DNA from: Dokdonella_A sp963834755
GTDB taxonomy: Bacteria; Pseudomonadota; Gammaproteobacteria; Xanthomonadales; Rhodanobacteraceae
Direction: 5' to 3'
Assembly: GCA_963834755.1 (NCBI GenBank)
Contig: CAWICQ010000009.1
Location: 62,001-126,000, forward strand
Length of the DNA: 64,000 nucleotides
The notes beneath the pieces are model-generated. The model saw only the letters and a list, made by a program, of their open reading frames with translations. It had not been told where the DNA came from and made no database searches. Positions within the stretch are counted from its first letter, which is position 1. Every line of letters begins with the position of its first letter. Below are positions 30,710 through 39,761 of the stretch, in pieces. A program made the position numbers and the translations under genes.

Positions 30710-31350
30710 GGCACATGTTTCGTTGGCTGCTGCCGCTTGCCACGCTGGTCATCGGCGCCTGTTCGTCGCTGACCGGCACGAAGGAGCCGTTCACGGTCTA
30801 CGCGCCGCGCTACACGGCGCCCGCCGACGCCGCGAAAGGCATTTCGGTGCAATGGCAACTTTCGATCGACACGCCGGTCGCGAGCGATGCGCTCGACACC
30901 ACACGCATGCTGGTCATGCCCTCGCCGGGCGCGCTCGAAACGTATAAAGGCGCGCGCTGGTCGGACACGGCGCCGTTGCTGTTGCGCTCGCTCATGGTCC
31001 AGGCGTTCCAGCAATCAGGGCGCATTTCCGGCGTCGGCGTCAGCACGTCGGGCCTGCACGGCGACTATCTGCTCGCGACCGATCTCTATGATTTCGAGAC
31101 GCAGTATCGCGATGGATCGCCGCACGCCGTGATTCGACTCAATGTCAAGCTGACCGACTCGTCGACCAACCGTATCGCCGCTGCGCGTGCGTTCGAAGCG
31201 GATGCGCCGGTTGCGGGCTCGCAAGCCGCCGGCGCGGCCGCCGCATTCGATCAGGCACTTGCGGAGCTCTTGCCGAGCATCGTCGACTGGGCGCTGACCG
31301 AAGGCGACTCGCGTTGGCAGAAGAACGCGCCGCAACGCACGGCGCGCTGA
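30706..31350 (+). CDS. ABC-type transport auxiliary lipoprotein (PqiC/LinN-like)
   Basis: 214 residues with lipobox IGAC near residue 19, then a domain of the ABC-type transport auxiliary lipoprotein family (VQWQLSIDTPVASDALDTTR, GDYLLATDLYDFETQY). The ATG overlaps the stop of the MCE gene by 4 bases, showing one operon. Such lipoproteins sit in the outer membrane and receive lipid from the MCE protein. The gene order permease-ATPase-MCE-lipoprotein matches the LinKLMN arrangement of sphingomonads. Confidence 0.88.
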   Translation: MRHMFRWLLPLATLVIGACSSLTGTKEPFTVYAPRYTAPADAAKGISVQWQLSIDTPVASDALDTTRMLVMPSPGALETYKGARWSDTAPLLLRSLMVQAFQQSGRISGVGVSTSGLHGDYLLATDLYDFETQYRDGSPHAVIRLNVKLTDSSTNRIAAARAFEADAPVAGSQAAGAAAAFDQALAELLPSIVDWALTEGDSRWQKNAPQRTAR

Positions 31351-31354
31351 TTGC

Positions 31355-31981
31355 TCACGCGCTCCGATTGCGAATCGCGCGAAACGTCAGATTCACGCGC
31401 GGACCGACCGCCGCCGATGTCTTCGGCAGATCGTGTTGATAGAGCCGCTGCGTCGCGCCGCGCATCACGAGAAGGCTGCCGTGCGCGAGATCGATCGCGC
31501 CTGCGCCGCGGCGCGTCGCGCGCGAACGAAAGCGAAAGCGCCGCGGCGCACCGAAACTCAGTGAGGCGATCGCAGGCTCGCGTCCGAGCTCGGGTTCGTC
31601 GTCGCTGTGCCAGCCCATCGAGTCGCGGCCATCGCGATAGAGATTCGCGAGCACGCTGTTGAAGCGAAGATCGAATCGGGCCGCGAGATCATCGCGTAAC
31701 GCCGCCAGCGCGGGCGTCCATGCGTTCGGCTCGAACCTCGTTCGCGAATAGACATAAACCGCTTCGGGATCGCCGATCCAGCACGAAAGTCGCGGCGCAT
31801 CGACGTCACGCCCGAACAGGCGCAAGCGATGCTGTTCCCACGGAACCTCGCGAAGCAGTGCCGCGAGCAGGGCATCGGCGTGTTCAGCCGAAAATGCGGA
31901 CGCGCAATAGCGCACGTCCGCGCCCTCGAGCGGCAAGCGCAGCGATGAATCAGCCGGTGACGGGATAGTCGGGCGTTGCAT
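31355..31981 (-). CDS. alkB: alpha-ketoglutarate-dependent dioxygenase AlkB family
   Basis: 208 residues from the ATG at 31981, which overlaps the 3' end of the amidase gene by 32 bases. The 2OG-Fe(II) facial triad is His125-x-Asp127 (GWHSDDEPELG) and His183 (YQHDLPKT). The 2OG-binding RVNLTFR motif is at 195-201. NLYRDGRDSMGWHSDDE resembles the AlkB2/3 type rather than E. coli AlkB. It should remove alkyl groups from DNA or RNA bases. Convergent with the lipid-transport operon, 4 bases away. Confidence 0.92.
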   Translation of the reverse strand: MQRPTIPSPADSSLRLPLEGADVRYCASAFSAEHADALLAALLREVPWEQHRLRLFGRDVDAPRLSCWIGDPEAVYVYSRTRFEPNAWTPALAALRDDLAARFDLRFNSVLANLYRDGRDSMGWHSDDEPELGREPAIASLSFGAPRRFRFRSRATRRGAGAIDLAHGSLLVMRGATQRLYQHDLPKTSAAVGPRVNLTFRAIRNRSA

Positions 31982-33353
31982 CGAGCGTCGCCGCACAGAT
32001 TTCCGCGAGCTCGAGCAGCCGCAGATCGGAGCCCGGGGGTCCGACCAGTTGCAGTCCCGCGGGCAGACCGTCCGGCAACGTGCCCATCGGCAGGCTGATC
32101 GCCGGACAGCCGGCGATGCTCGCGAAACTGGTGAGATCCGCATCGTTCGCGCGTTCGCCGTCGGCGAGCGGATACGGGCCGTGCGCGATCGTCGGCAGCA
32201 CGAGCACGTCGATCTCGGCGAACAGCCGACGCGACTTCAGCACCGCTGCGTCGAGCACTCGATCCGCTTTGGCATAGTCGACCGCCGATTTTCCGCGCGC
32301 GTAATCGAGCATTGCGCGCAGCCGCGGCGAAAACGGATGCGTTCGGTCCGCGAGATCCTCCTCAAGCTCGACCGCGAGCTCGCTCTCCATGATGAACAAC
32401 GCGGCGCGGCGCGTGCGCGCAAAGTCGTAATCGGAGAAATCGGCCGTGCGATGCTCGCCAAGCTCGTTGCCGAGCACGGACACGGCGCGCTCGAACAACG
32501 CGCGCACCGGCGCTGAAACGCCAAGCGCAGCGAGATCCGGCAACAAGCCCGCGCGCAGCCGGCCGGGCTCCCAGTCGGGCATCGCGAGCGGCACGCGCCG
32601 GCGTCGCGAACGCGGATCTTCGGCGTCGAACGCGGCGAGCACCTGCAGCACGATCGCGAGATCGGGCACCGAACGCGCGAGGATTCCGACGCAGTCGAGC
32701 CGGCGCGCGCCGCGCACCATGCCGGTCGTCGAGATTTCGCCGAGTGTCGGCTTGAGCCCGTACACGCCGCAGTGACTGGCGGGAATGCGCACCGAGCCGA
32801 GCGTATCGGTGCCGAGCGCGAACGCCGCGAGTCCGGCCGCGACCGCGGCGGCGGATCCGCCCGACGAGCCGCCGGCGGTGTAGCCGAGCCGCAGCGGATT
32901 CTGCGCGGGCCCGCTGTGAAGGTTTGCCGTGGTCGTGCCGAGCGCGCCTTCGTCGAGCTGCGTCTTGCCGAGGATCACGGCGCCCGCGGCGCGAAGGCGT
33001 GCGACGGCAACGGCGTCGGCCGTCGCAACGCGGCGACGGCCCGGCAATCCCGCGCGCGTCGCCATGCCGGCGACGTCGAGGTTGTCCTTGATCGCGACCG
33101 GCAGGCCGTCGAGCCGGCCGATCGTGCGTCCTTCGCGGCGCCGCGCGGCGCTGGCCGTCGCGGCGGCGAATGCGCGGTCGTCGAGATCGACATAGGCATT
33201 GAGGCGCGGATTTTCGCGTTCGATCGCCGCGCGATACGCCGCCGTGAGCCCGCTGCTGTCGATGCGCCCGGACGCGAGCCAGCACAGCAGCTGGAATGCC
33301 GTCGCGCCGCGCAATGCGTCGTCGGCGACGCCGTCTGTTATTTTCTCCGCCAT
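31950..33353 (-). CDS. amidase (amidase-signature family)
   Basis: About 467 residues from the ATG at 33353; an ATG at 33362 adds three residues. The amidase-signature triad is present: Lys89 in PVAIKDNLD, the serine of GGSSGGSAAA (163-169), and nucleophile Ser187 in GTDTLGSVRIPAS. Leu185 replaces the usual Gly of the DTGGS motif. The adjacent divergent GntR/UTRA-like regulator (30 bases away) suggests substrate-induced expression of an amide-using catabolic enzyme. Substrate unknown; allophanate-hydrolase-like activity is one possibility. Confidence 0.9.
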   Translation of the reverse strand: MAEKITDGVADDALRGATAFQLLCWLASGRIDSSGLTAAYRAAIERENPRLNAYVDLDDRAFAAATASAARRREGRTIGRLDGLPVAIKDNLDVAGMATRAGLPGRRRVATADAVAVARLRAAGAVILGKTQLDEGALGTTTANLHSGPAQNPLRLGYTAGGSSGGSAAAVAAGLAAFALGTDTLGSVRIPASHCGVYGLKPTLGEISTTGMVRGARRLDCVGILARSVPDLAIVLQVLAAFDAEDPRSRRRRVPLAMPDWEPGRLRAGLLPDLAALGVSAPVRALFERAVSVLGNELGEHRTADFSDYDFARTRRAALFIMESELAVELEEDLADRTHPFSPRLRAMLDYARGKSAVDYAKADRVLDAAVLKSRRLFAEIDVLVLPTIAHGPYPLADGERANDADLTSFASIAGCPAISLPMGTLPDGLPAGLQLVGPPGSDLRLLELAEICAATLDATPDYPVTG

Positions 33354-33383
33354 GCCGATCATCCCCAAGCCTGGGCGCGGATT

Positions 33384-34181
33384 ATGACGCATGCGAATGA
33401 CGCGGCCGCGCAGGCGGCGCGCGAGGCGCGCATCCATCGCGGCGTGCGCAAGCCACGTTATCAACAGATCGCGGACACGCTGCGCGAGGAGATCCGCCGC
33501 GGCGAGCATGCGGTCGGCCGCTTTCTTTCCAGCGAAGCCGAGCTGAAATCGCGCTTCAAGGTCAGCCGTCACACGGTGCGCGATGCGCTGCGCGTGCTCG
33601 ACGAACTTGGCCTCATCGCGCGCCGTCGCGGCGCCGGCAGCGTGGTGCGCAACGTGGAAGTGCATCGCCATTTCGATCAGGCGCTGCACTCGATCGCCGA
33701 TCTTTTGCAATACGACGAATCGAGCGATTTTCATGCGCGCTACACCGATCGCCTGGTCGCCGATCAGCAACTCGCGGGCTGGCTGCAGACGCGCCTCGGC
33801 ACCGAATGCATCCTCTTGCACGGCGTGCGCATCGGACGCCGCACGCGCCGACCGATCGCGAGCGTCTACGTCTATCGCCGCGCCAGCTGGCACGGGTTGC
33901 CGACGGGGCACGCGCGCCAGGAAGACGCGATCCGCGCGCTGCTCGAGGATCAGTTCCTCGCGCGCGTCGGTCGCGTCGAGCAGGTGCTGAGCGCGATCGC
34001 GATCCAAACCGAAGCCGCGGCCGAAGTTGAAGTGCCTGAAGGCGCGCCGGCGTTGCAGAGCCTGCGTCGTTATTTTGATGCGCGCGACCGACTGATGCTG
34101 GCCGTGATTTCGATACATCCGGGCGGGTCGTATTCGTACCGCAGCGAGTATCGGCGCAGCGACATCGCGCCGCACGATTGA
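33384..34181 (+). CDS. GntR family transcriptional regulator (HutC/UTRA type)
   Basis: 265 residues. An N-terminal winged helix (about 22-92: YQQIADTLREEIRRGEHAVG, SSEAELKSRFKVSRHTVRDA, LDELGLIARRRGAGSVV) is followed by a UTRA-like effector domain (about 110-255). It is divergent from the amidase gene across 30 bases, so it probably controls itself and the amidase from that short shared region. Effector unknown. Confidence 0.9.
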   Translation: MTHANDAAAQAAREARIHRGVRKPRYQQIADTLREEIRRGEHAVGRFLSSEAELKSRFKVSRHTVRDALRVLDELGLIARRRGAGSVVRNVEVHRHFDQALHSIADLLQYDESSDFHARYTDRLVADQQLAGWLQTRLGTECILLHGVRIGRRTRRPIASVYVYRRASWHGLPTGHARQEDAIRALLEDQFLARVGRVEQVLSAIAIQTEAAAEVEVPEGAPALQSLRRYFDARDRLMLAVISIHPGGSYSYRSEYRRSDIAPHD

Positions 34182-34206
34182 GCACGCGCGCATATTGCTT
34201 CTTAAT

Positions 34207-34297
34207 TTGTAGGATCGGCTTCAGCCGCGATCTTTTTCGCCCAGGTCCAAGCGATCGCTCACGGCGCAGGAGATCGCGGCTGAAGCCGCTCCTACAA
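34207..34297. repeat. paired REP-type palindrome (REPIN/BIME-like)
   Basis: A left arm TTGTAGGATCGGCTTCAGCC (34207-34226, continuing GCGATC) is matched by an inverted right arm GATCGCGGCTGAAGCCG-CTCCTACAA ending at 34297. The core ggcttcagccgcga is the well-known REP palindrome of Pseudomonas, Stenotrophomonas and relatives. It lies between the GntR and ETF-QO genes. Confidence 0.9.
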
Positions 34298-34373
34298 CGG
34301 GGTCGCGTTCCCGAATGGCGGCGCGGCGATGAATCCGCGAAAATCCGGCCTCCCTCATCCTCCCGGAGCCAGC

Positions 34374-36011
34374 ATGAGCGAGCGCGACATCATGGAATAC
34401 GACGTCGTGACCGTCGGTGCCGGGCCTTCGGGCCTCGCGTTTGCGATCCGGCTCAAGCAGCTGAAGCCCGACATCCGCGTCTGCGTGATCGAGAAGGCAT
34501 CGACGATCGGCGCGCAGATCCTGTCCGGCGCCGTCATCGAGCCGGAACCATTGAACGCGCTGCTGCCCGAGTGGGGCAGGAGTCCGCCGCCGATCTGCGT
34601 GCCGGTGACGAAGGACGAATTCTGGTGGCTGCGCGACAGCGTGCGTGCGCTGAAGTCGCCGGTCGCGCCGCCGCAGATGCACAACCACGGCAATTTCATT
34701 GTTTCGCTCGGCGCGCTGTGCGCGTGGCTAGCGCCACAGGCGGAAGCGCTCGGTGTCGAGATCTATCCGGGATTCGCAGCGGCGGAAACGCTGTTCGACG
34801 AAAACGGCGCGGTCGCAGGCGTACGCATCGGCGACATGGGCGTCGCCAAGGACGGCTCGCACAAGCCGAGCTACACGCAAGGCATCGACATCAAGGCGCC
34901 GCTGACCGTGCTCGCCGAAGGTTGCCGCGGCCACCTGACCAAAGAGCTGATCCGACGCTACAAACTCGACGCCAATTCCGATCCGCAGACCTACGGCATC
35001 GGCATCAAGGAACTCTGGCAGCTGCCGCCCGGTCGCGCCGAAGCCGGCAAAGTCGTGCATACGATCGGCTGGCCGCTCGATGCGGCGACGTATGGCGGCA
35101 GTTTCATTTATCACCTCGACAAGGATCGCGTCGCGATCGGCTTCGTCGCCGGCCTCGACTACGCGGATCCCGAGTTCTCTCCGTTCGAGGCGTTCCAGCA
35201 GCTCAAACACCACGCGATCGTGAAGCCGCTGCTCGAAGGCGGCTCGATCGTTTCCGCGGGTGCGCGCGCGATCGTCGAAGGCGGATTTCAATCACTGCCG
35301 AAGTGCGACCTGCCGGGCGCGATCCTGATCGGCGACACGGCCGGCCTTTTGAACGTGCCGAAGATCAAGGGGACGCATCAGGCGATCCGCTCGGCGATGC
35401 TCGCGGCCGAGCACGTTGTCGAAACCGGCAAAGCGGACGGCTGGGATGCAAAGCTGCGCGCGTCGCCGGTGATGTCGGAACTCAGGAAAGTGCGCAACAT
35501 CCGGCCCGGCTTCAACAAGGGCCTGTGGCTCGGACTCGCCAACGCGGGCTGGGAAACGATCAGCGCCGGCCTCTCGCCGTGGACACTGAAGAATCACGCC
35601 GATTTCTCGGCGCTCGAAAAAATATCGGCGCACGCATCGGCGAACGGCGACGCCATCGCGGCTGACGAATCGCAGAAGTACGGCTACGTCGAGCGCACGC
35701 TGCCGCCACGCGACCGCGTCGCCGAAGTCTATTTCGCCGCGACCGAGCACGACGAGGATCAGCCGGTCCATCTGCACGTCGCCGATACCAACATCTGCAT
35801 CACGCGTTGCGCCGAGGAATACGGCAATCCGTGCCAGCGCTTCTGCCCCGCCGCGGTTTACGAAATCGTCGCCGACGGCGCCGGCAAGCGCCTGCAGATC
35901 AACGCGGCGAACTGCGTGCACTGCAAGACCTGCGACATCAAGGATCCGTACCAGATCATCGACTGGGTGACGCCGGAAGGCGGCAGCGGGCCGAATTACC
36001 AGAATCTCTGA
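34374..36011 (+). CDS. electron transfer flavoprotein-ubiquinone oxidoreductase (ETF-QO)
   Basis: About 545 residues from the ATG at 34374, which has GGAG 5 bases upstream. FAD-binding VGAGPSGLAFAIRL lies near residues 13-26. The quinone/FAD domain includes GCRGHLTKEL and GDTAGLLNVPKIKGTHQA. The C-terminal 4Fe-4S domain carries CQRFCPAAVYE and CVHCKTCDIKDP. It takes electrons from reduced ETF (etfBA at 39762-41672) and passes them to ubiquinone at the inner membrane. Confidence 0.97.
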   Translation: MSERDIMEYDVVTVGAGPSGLAFAIRLKQLKPDIRVCVIEKASTIGAQILSGAVIEPEPLNALLPEWGRSPPPICVPVTKDEFWWLRDSVRALKSPVAPPQMHNHGNFIVSLGALCAWLAPQAEALGVEIYPGFAAAETLFDENGAVAGVRIGDMGVAKDGSHKPSYTQGIDIKAPLTVLAEGCRGHLTKELIRRYKLDANSDPQTYGIGIKELWQLPPGRAEAGKVVHTIGWPLDAATYGGSFIYHLDKDRVAIGFVAGLDYADPEFSPFEAFQQLKHHAIVKPLLEGGSIVSAGARAIVEGGFQSLPKCDLPGAILIGDTAGLLNVPKIKGTHQAIRSAMLAAEHVVETGKADGWDAKLRASPVMSELRKVRNIRPGFNKGLWLGLANAGWETISAGLSPWTLKNHADFSALEKISAHASANGDAIAADESQKYGYVERTLPPRDRVAEVYFAATEHDEDQPVHLHVADTNICITRCAEEYGNPCQRFCPAAVYEIVADGAGKRLQINAANCVHCKTCDIKDPYQIIDWVTPEGGSGPNYQNL

Positions 36012-36017
36012 TGCCTT

Positions 36018-36202
36018 CTCTTCTCCCGATTGCGGGAGACAAATCGGCAGAATTGCCGATTTGCGTGGCGGAGCGGCCAAAGGCGAGGTGCAGGGATGCA
36101 CTGCGTGAATGCCGATGGCGGATGCGGGCACGTGCGGAACGACGTCACAAGGTTCCCTTCACTCGCGCCCGCGGCGCGGCCTCTCCCGCAAGCGGGAGAG
36201 GC
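36018..36202. repeat. ~190-base dispersed repeat, copy A
   Basis: Begins with hairpin CTCCCGATTGCGGGAG and ends with CTCTCCCGCAAGCGGGAGAG. The interior (gacaaatcggcag, ccaaaggcgaggtgcagggatg) matches copy B at 40509-40701 over its length with small gaps. It fills the gap between ETF-QO and the S10 peptidase. A two-hairpin, non-coding element with no transposase. Confidence 0.85.
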
Positions 36203-36218
36203 GATGATCGTCGCAGAC

Positions 36219-37811
36219 TTACTTCGACGAGACGTTGTCGGTTTTTTCGATGAACGCGGCCACGTTGTCGTGCAACTGCTTCAGCGAAGGCAGATGCGCG
36301 TACACCATGTGGCCCGATTCGTAGTAATGCGTCTCGATGTGGCTCACGAGCTCGGGAGGAATCGGCAAGTGCTTCATCTCGTAGTCGGCCGTGTAGAACG
36401 GCGTCGCGAGATCGTAGTAGCCCGAATTCAGCATCACGTGCAGCCTGGGGTTGTACTTCATCGCCGCGGCGAGGTCCGGAATCACGTTCGGAAAGCCGGG
36501 AATCGGAAACGGCGCGCCGTTCGGCTGCTTGTGCTCGAACTTCCAGGCCGGAAACGCGCCCTCGGCGAAAAGGTGGTAGGTGTCCTCCTGGCCGAACTTC
36601 AGCTCCTTGCGCACGTAGTCGTTGAATGCGGCGTAGTACGCGGACGAGATCGCCGCGGATTGCGGATCGTACGCGGCGGCCTGGTTCAACGCGTCCATGG
36701 TCGGGCCCGAGAAGCGCGAATCGAGACGGCCCGTTGTCAGGCCCTGATCGAGCTGCAGGTTGTGCTCGAACTCGCCGCCATTGACGCGCAGGTTCGCGCG
36801 CTCGAGATAGTCGACGGGCAGACCAGTGTACGCATGGAGCTTCTCGGCGACTGCGCGCTTGCGCGCCGGATCGATCGCGTTGCCGGCCGAGAGCGCCAGC
36901 GCGTACTCGCCCATCGCGAACTGCTCGACTTCGGTCAGCAGCGCCTGCAGTTCGGCCGGCGCGTTCGGCAGCTTCTTGTGATACCACGCTGTCGCGGCGT
37001 AAGTCGGCAGCGCGAGCTCGTACGAGAGATCGATACCGGGGTCGATCTCGGGGAAATCGATCAGCATGCCGAGGTTGAGCACCTGCGACAGCAGCACGAC
37101 GCCGTTGAGATCGATCGCGCGATCGCTCTGCAGGAGATTGGCGAGGATCGCCGAGCGCGTCGTTCCGTAGCTTTCGCCGAACAGGTACTTTGGCGAGTTC
37201 CAGCGGCCGTACTGCGAAAGGAACTTGCCGATGAAATCGGCGAACGCGTTGGCGTCGGGATCGACGCCGAAATACTCCTTCGGCCCTTTTTCCTTGTCGG
37301 CGAATGTCGAGAAGCCAGCGCCCGGCGCATCGATGAAGACGAGGTCGGCGGCGTCGAGCAGGCTGTATTCGTTATTGACGAGACCATACGGCGCCGGCGC
37401 GGTGTGCTGATCGTCGGCGGTGACGACGCGCCGCGGCCCGAACGCGCCCATGTGCAGCCAGATCGTCGACGAGCCCGGGCCGCCGTTGTAGACGAACATG
37501 ATCGGCCGGTGCGAGGTCTCGACGCCTTTGCGGAAGTAGGCCGCGTAGAAAATGCTCGCGGTCGGCTTGTCCTTCTTGTCGGTCAGAAGGATCGTGCCGG
37601 CGTTGGCCGTGTAGTCGATGCGCTTGCCTTCGACGGTGACGGAACCTTCGGTCTTCGAAGTCTTCGCCTTGAGCTCGACGGGCTTCTCGGATTCCTTCTT
37701 GGTCACTTCCTTGGTCGTCGTTTCCGCGGCGGCAGCGTCGTCATCGGCAAAGACGGGCGGCATCGCCACCATTGCGGCCAGGATCGCGGCCGTGCACAAG
37801 CTCTTCTTCAT
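36219..37811 (-). CDS. S10 family serine carboxypeptidase, exported
   Basis: 530 residues from the ATG at 37811 with GGAAG 5 bases upstream and a signal peptide (AAILAAMVAMPPVFA). A Lys/Glu/Thr-rich linker (about 24-55) precedes the alpha/beta-hydrolase fold. S10 motifs: oxyanion-region FVYNGGPGSS at 106-115, nucleophile Ser214 in FGESYGT, the Asp in NSGYYDLATP and the His in YYESGHMVY near the C-terminus. A periplasmic or secreted acid-type carboxypeptidase. Divergent from the ATP-grasp gene. Confidence 0.92.
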   Translation of the reverse strand: MKKSLCTAAILAAMVAMPPVFADDDAAAAETTTKEVTKKESEKPVELKAKTSKTEGSVTVEGKRIDYTANAGTILLTDKKDKPTASIFYAAYFRKGVETSHRPIMFVYNGGPGSSTIWLHMGAFGPRRVVTADDQHTAPAPYGLVNNEYSLLDAADLVFIDAPGAGFSTFADKEKGPKEYFGVDPDANAFADFIGKFLSQYGRWNSPKYLFGESYGTTRSAILANLLQSDRAIDLNGVVLLSQVLNLGMLIDFPEIDPGIDLSYELALPTYAATAWYHKKLPNAPAELQALLTEVEQFAMGEYALALSAGNAIDPARKRAVAEKLHAYTGLPVDYLERANLRVNGGEFEHNLQLDQGLTTGRLDSRFSGPTMDALNQAAAYDPQSAAISSAYYAAFNDYVRKELKFGQEDTYHLFAEGAFPAWKFEHKQPNGAPFPIPGFPNVIPDLAAAMKYNPRLHVMLNSGYYDLATPFYTADYEMKHLPIPPELVSHIETHYYESGHMVYAHLPSLKQLHDNVAAFIEKTDNVSSK

Positions 37812-38087
37812 GATCACTTCCGGGTTGGAACGTGAAGCGCGCAAGCGGCGCGCCGGGCACGACAGTCTTCTGTATTCCTGACGCGGCGACCATCTCCCAG
37901 AAGTCACGCGCGCGGAAATGTCGGCCTGCTCGCCGGCCAGACACCTGCCCAGCGTCTCGACAGGCCGGCCACATTGCCGCAGCATCCAACCGGGCACGCG
38001 GCTCACTTTTCGCACGGGCACGACGCGCGCGGCGGCGCCGCGCGTTGTGTTCCGGCGCCCTGACCAATCCGGAGGAATCGCCGAAAC

Positions 38088-38978
38088 ATGCCTCGCATCG
38101 CACTCGTCACCGCCGCGGCGGCCCGCAATCTCGACGAGGACCTGCCGCCGCTCGTCGCCGCGCTTCATGGCGAGGGCGTCGAGCCGGACGTCGTGGACTG
38201 GGACGACGCCTCGGTCGATTGGGCGCGTTTCGATCTCGCCGTGCTGCGCTCGACCTGGGACTACTCGCAAAGGCTGCCGGAGTTCCTGCGCTGGGTCGAT
38301 CGCGTGTCGGAATCGACGAACCTCTTCAACCCGCGCGAGGTGGTGCGCTGGAATACGGACAAGCACTACCTAGGCCACCTCGCCAACGCCGGTGTGCCGG
38401 TCGTGCCGAGTACGTTCGTCGAACCAGGCGAAAACGCGCGCGATCGGCTGCGCGCATTTCTCGATGACGCCCGCGAAGAATTCGTCGTGAAGCCGTCGGT
38501 TGGTGCCGGCTCGCGCGATGCGCAACGCTACGCGCGCGACGAGGGCGAGACCGCACTCGCGCATGTGCAGCGGCTGCTCGACGCGGACCGCAGCGTTCTG
38601 CTGCAACCCTATCTTCGCCGCGTCGACGCGCATGGCGAGACGGCGCTGGTGTTTGTCGACGGCGCATTCAGCCATGCAATCCGCAAGGGACCGTTACTCA
38701 AACGCGGCGAAGGCCCGACGCGCGCATTGTTCGCGACCGAACACATCACGCCGCGGATGCCGACGCCGGAGGAAGCCTCGATCGCAGCGCGCACGCTCGC
38801 CGCGATCCCGTTCGCCCAACCGCTGCTGTACGCGCGCGTCGATGTGATCCACGACGACGACGGCGCACCGCGCGTGCTGGAGCTCGAACTTGCCGAGCCT
38901 TCGCTGTTCTTCGAGCATGCGTCGGGTTCGGCGGATCGTTTCGCGGCGGCGATTCTGGCGCGCGGCACGGCGCGCTGA
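38088..38978 (+). CDS. ATP-grasp domain protein (RimK/glutathione-synthetase-like fold)
   Basis: 296 residues. N-terminal pre-ATP-grasp domain (VLRSTWDYSQRLPEFLRWVD), then the ATP-grasp core: EEFVVKPSVGAGSRDAQRY (nucleotide-binding Lys), LLQPYLRRVDAHGETALVFV, and the metal-binding end VLELELAEPSLFF. Such enzymes join a carboxylate and an amine or thiol. I cannot name substrates. No biosynthetic partners lie next to it; neighbours are an S10 peptidase and a DUF1905 protein. Confidence 0.85.
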   Translation: MPRIALVTAAAARNLDEDLPPLVAALHGEGVEPDVVDWDDASVDWARFDLAVLRSTWDYSQRLPEFLRWVDRVSESTNLFNPREVVRWNTDKHYLGHLANAGVPVVPSTFVEPGENARDRLRAFLDDAREEFVVKPSVGAGSRDAQRYARDEGETALAHVQRLLDADRSVLLQPYLRRVDAHGETALVFVDGAFSHAIRKGPLLKRGEGPTRALFATEHITPRMPTPEEASIAARTLAAIPFAQPLLYARVDVIHDDDGAPRVLELELAEPSLFFEHASGSADRFAAAILARGTAR

Positions 38979-39036
38979 AGCGGATATTTTCTTGTCCGCC
39001 GCTGAGAGACTGCATCGGCGAACGAGGTGCCCGGAA

Positions 39037-39522
39037 CTACGCCCGTGCACGCCGGCGCCCGCCCTTGACGGCTCTCTCTTCCAGCCGATCGAGAGCCACT
39101 GCGATGCGTCGCTCGCGCGTTTCGCTGCGCTTCGCAGCCGCGAGCCAGAGGGCGATTTCGCGACGCGTCGACGGCGCGATCGTCGCGACATACGCGCGCA
39201 CGACCGGCCGATCGTCCAGCGCCCGAAGGAAGTCGGCGGGTAACGAGGGTACCTCACGAGGCTCCGCGTCGCGTTCGATCGCGATGCGCACGGAGTCGCC
39301 GGCGTCCAATCCGCGCGGACGCCAGATCCGGCTGTGTACGAAAAGCCGATAGGCGCACTTGCCGCGCGGACGCAATGTCGATCGAAACTCGACGCCTTCT
39401 ATGCGGCCGCGCACGGGCGGCGCGGAATCCTGGCCCAGCCGACGCGATGCGCCTACCGGCACGTCGACACACCGCAGGATGCCGACTTTGTAGATCTTTG
39501 CGCGGAATCGATGCATCGACAT
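39037..39522 (-). CDS. DUF1905/YdeI-type protein
   Basis: About 161 residues from ATG 39522 (a second ATG is at 39516). The N-terminal half resembles DUF1905 (FRAKIYKVG, GRIEGVEFRSTLRPRG, YRLFVHSRIWRPRGLDAGDS). The C-terminal half resembles the helical YdeI/OmpD-associated domain (PADFLRALDDRPVVRAYVA, RREIALWLAAAKRSETRERR). Function not established. Divergent from etfB. Confidence 0.78.
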   Translation of the reverse strand: MSMHRFRAKIYKVGILRCVDVPVGASRRLGQDSAPPVRGRIEGVEFRSTLRPRGKCAYRLFVHSRIWRPRGLDAGDSVRIAIERDAEPREVPSLPADFLRALDDRPVVRAYVATIAPSTRREIALWLAAAKRSETRERRIAVALDRLEERAVKGGRRRARA

Positions 39523-39675
39523 TATCGAGCTTGAACCGCCGAGCCGTATCGACGGCCACCTGATCGATGGAAGACGGACTGACGCATGAGATTGTATTCC
39601 CACCCGGTCGCGCCGGGTCGGAACGCGCGCAAGGGAACCATCGCAAAGGACGGCGATGAACCCACGCCTGGCCAA

Positions 39676-39704
39676 CTGACCCGCCGCCGAAACCACGTTA
39701 CAAT
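39676..39704 (+). promoter_or_regulatory. candidate sigma-70 promoter for etfBA
   Basis: CTGACC (39676-39681), a 17-base spacer, then TACAAT (39699-39704), 57 bases before the etfB ATG. It is the only consensus-like pair seen in the 239-base divergent gap. Confidence 0.45.
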
Positions 39705-39761
39705 TCGGCACCCGTTCTTTTCGCCCGCGCTCGGCGCGGATTCCCGAGGAATTTCAGGACC

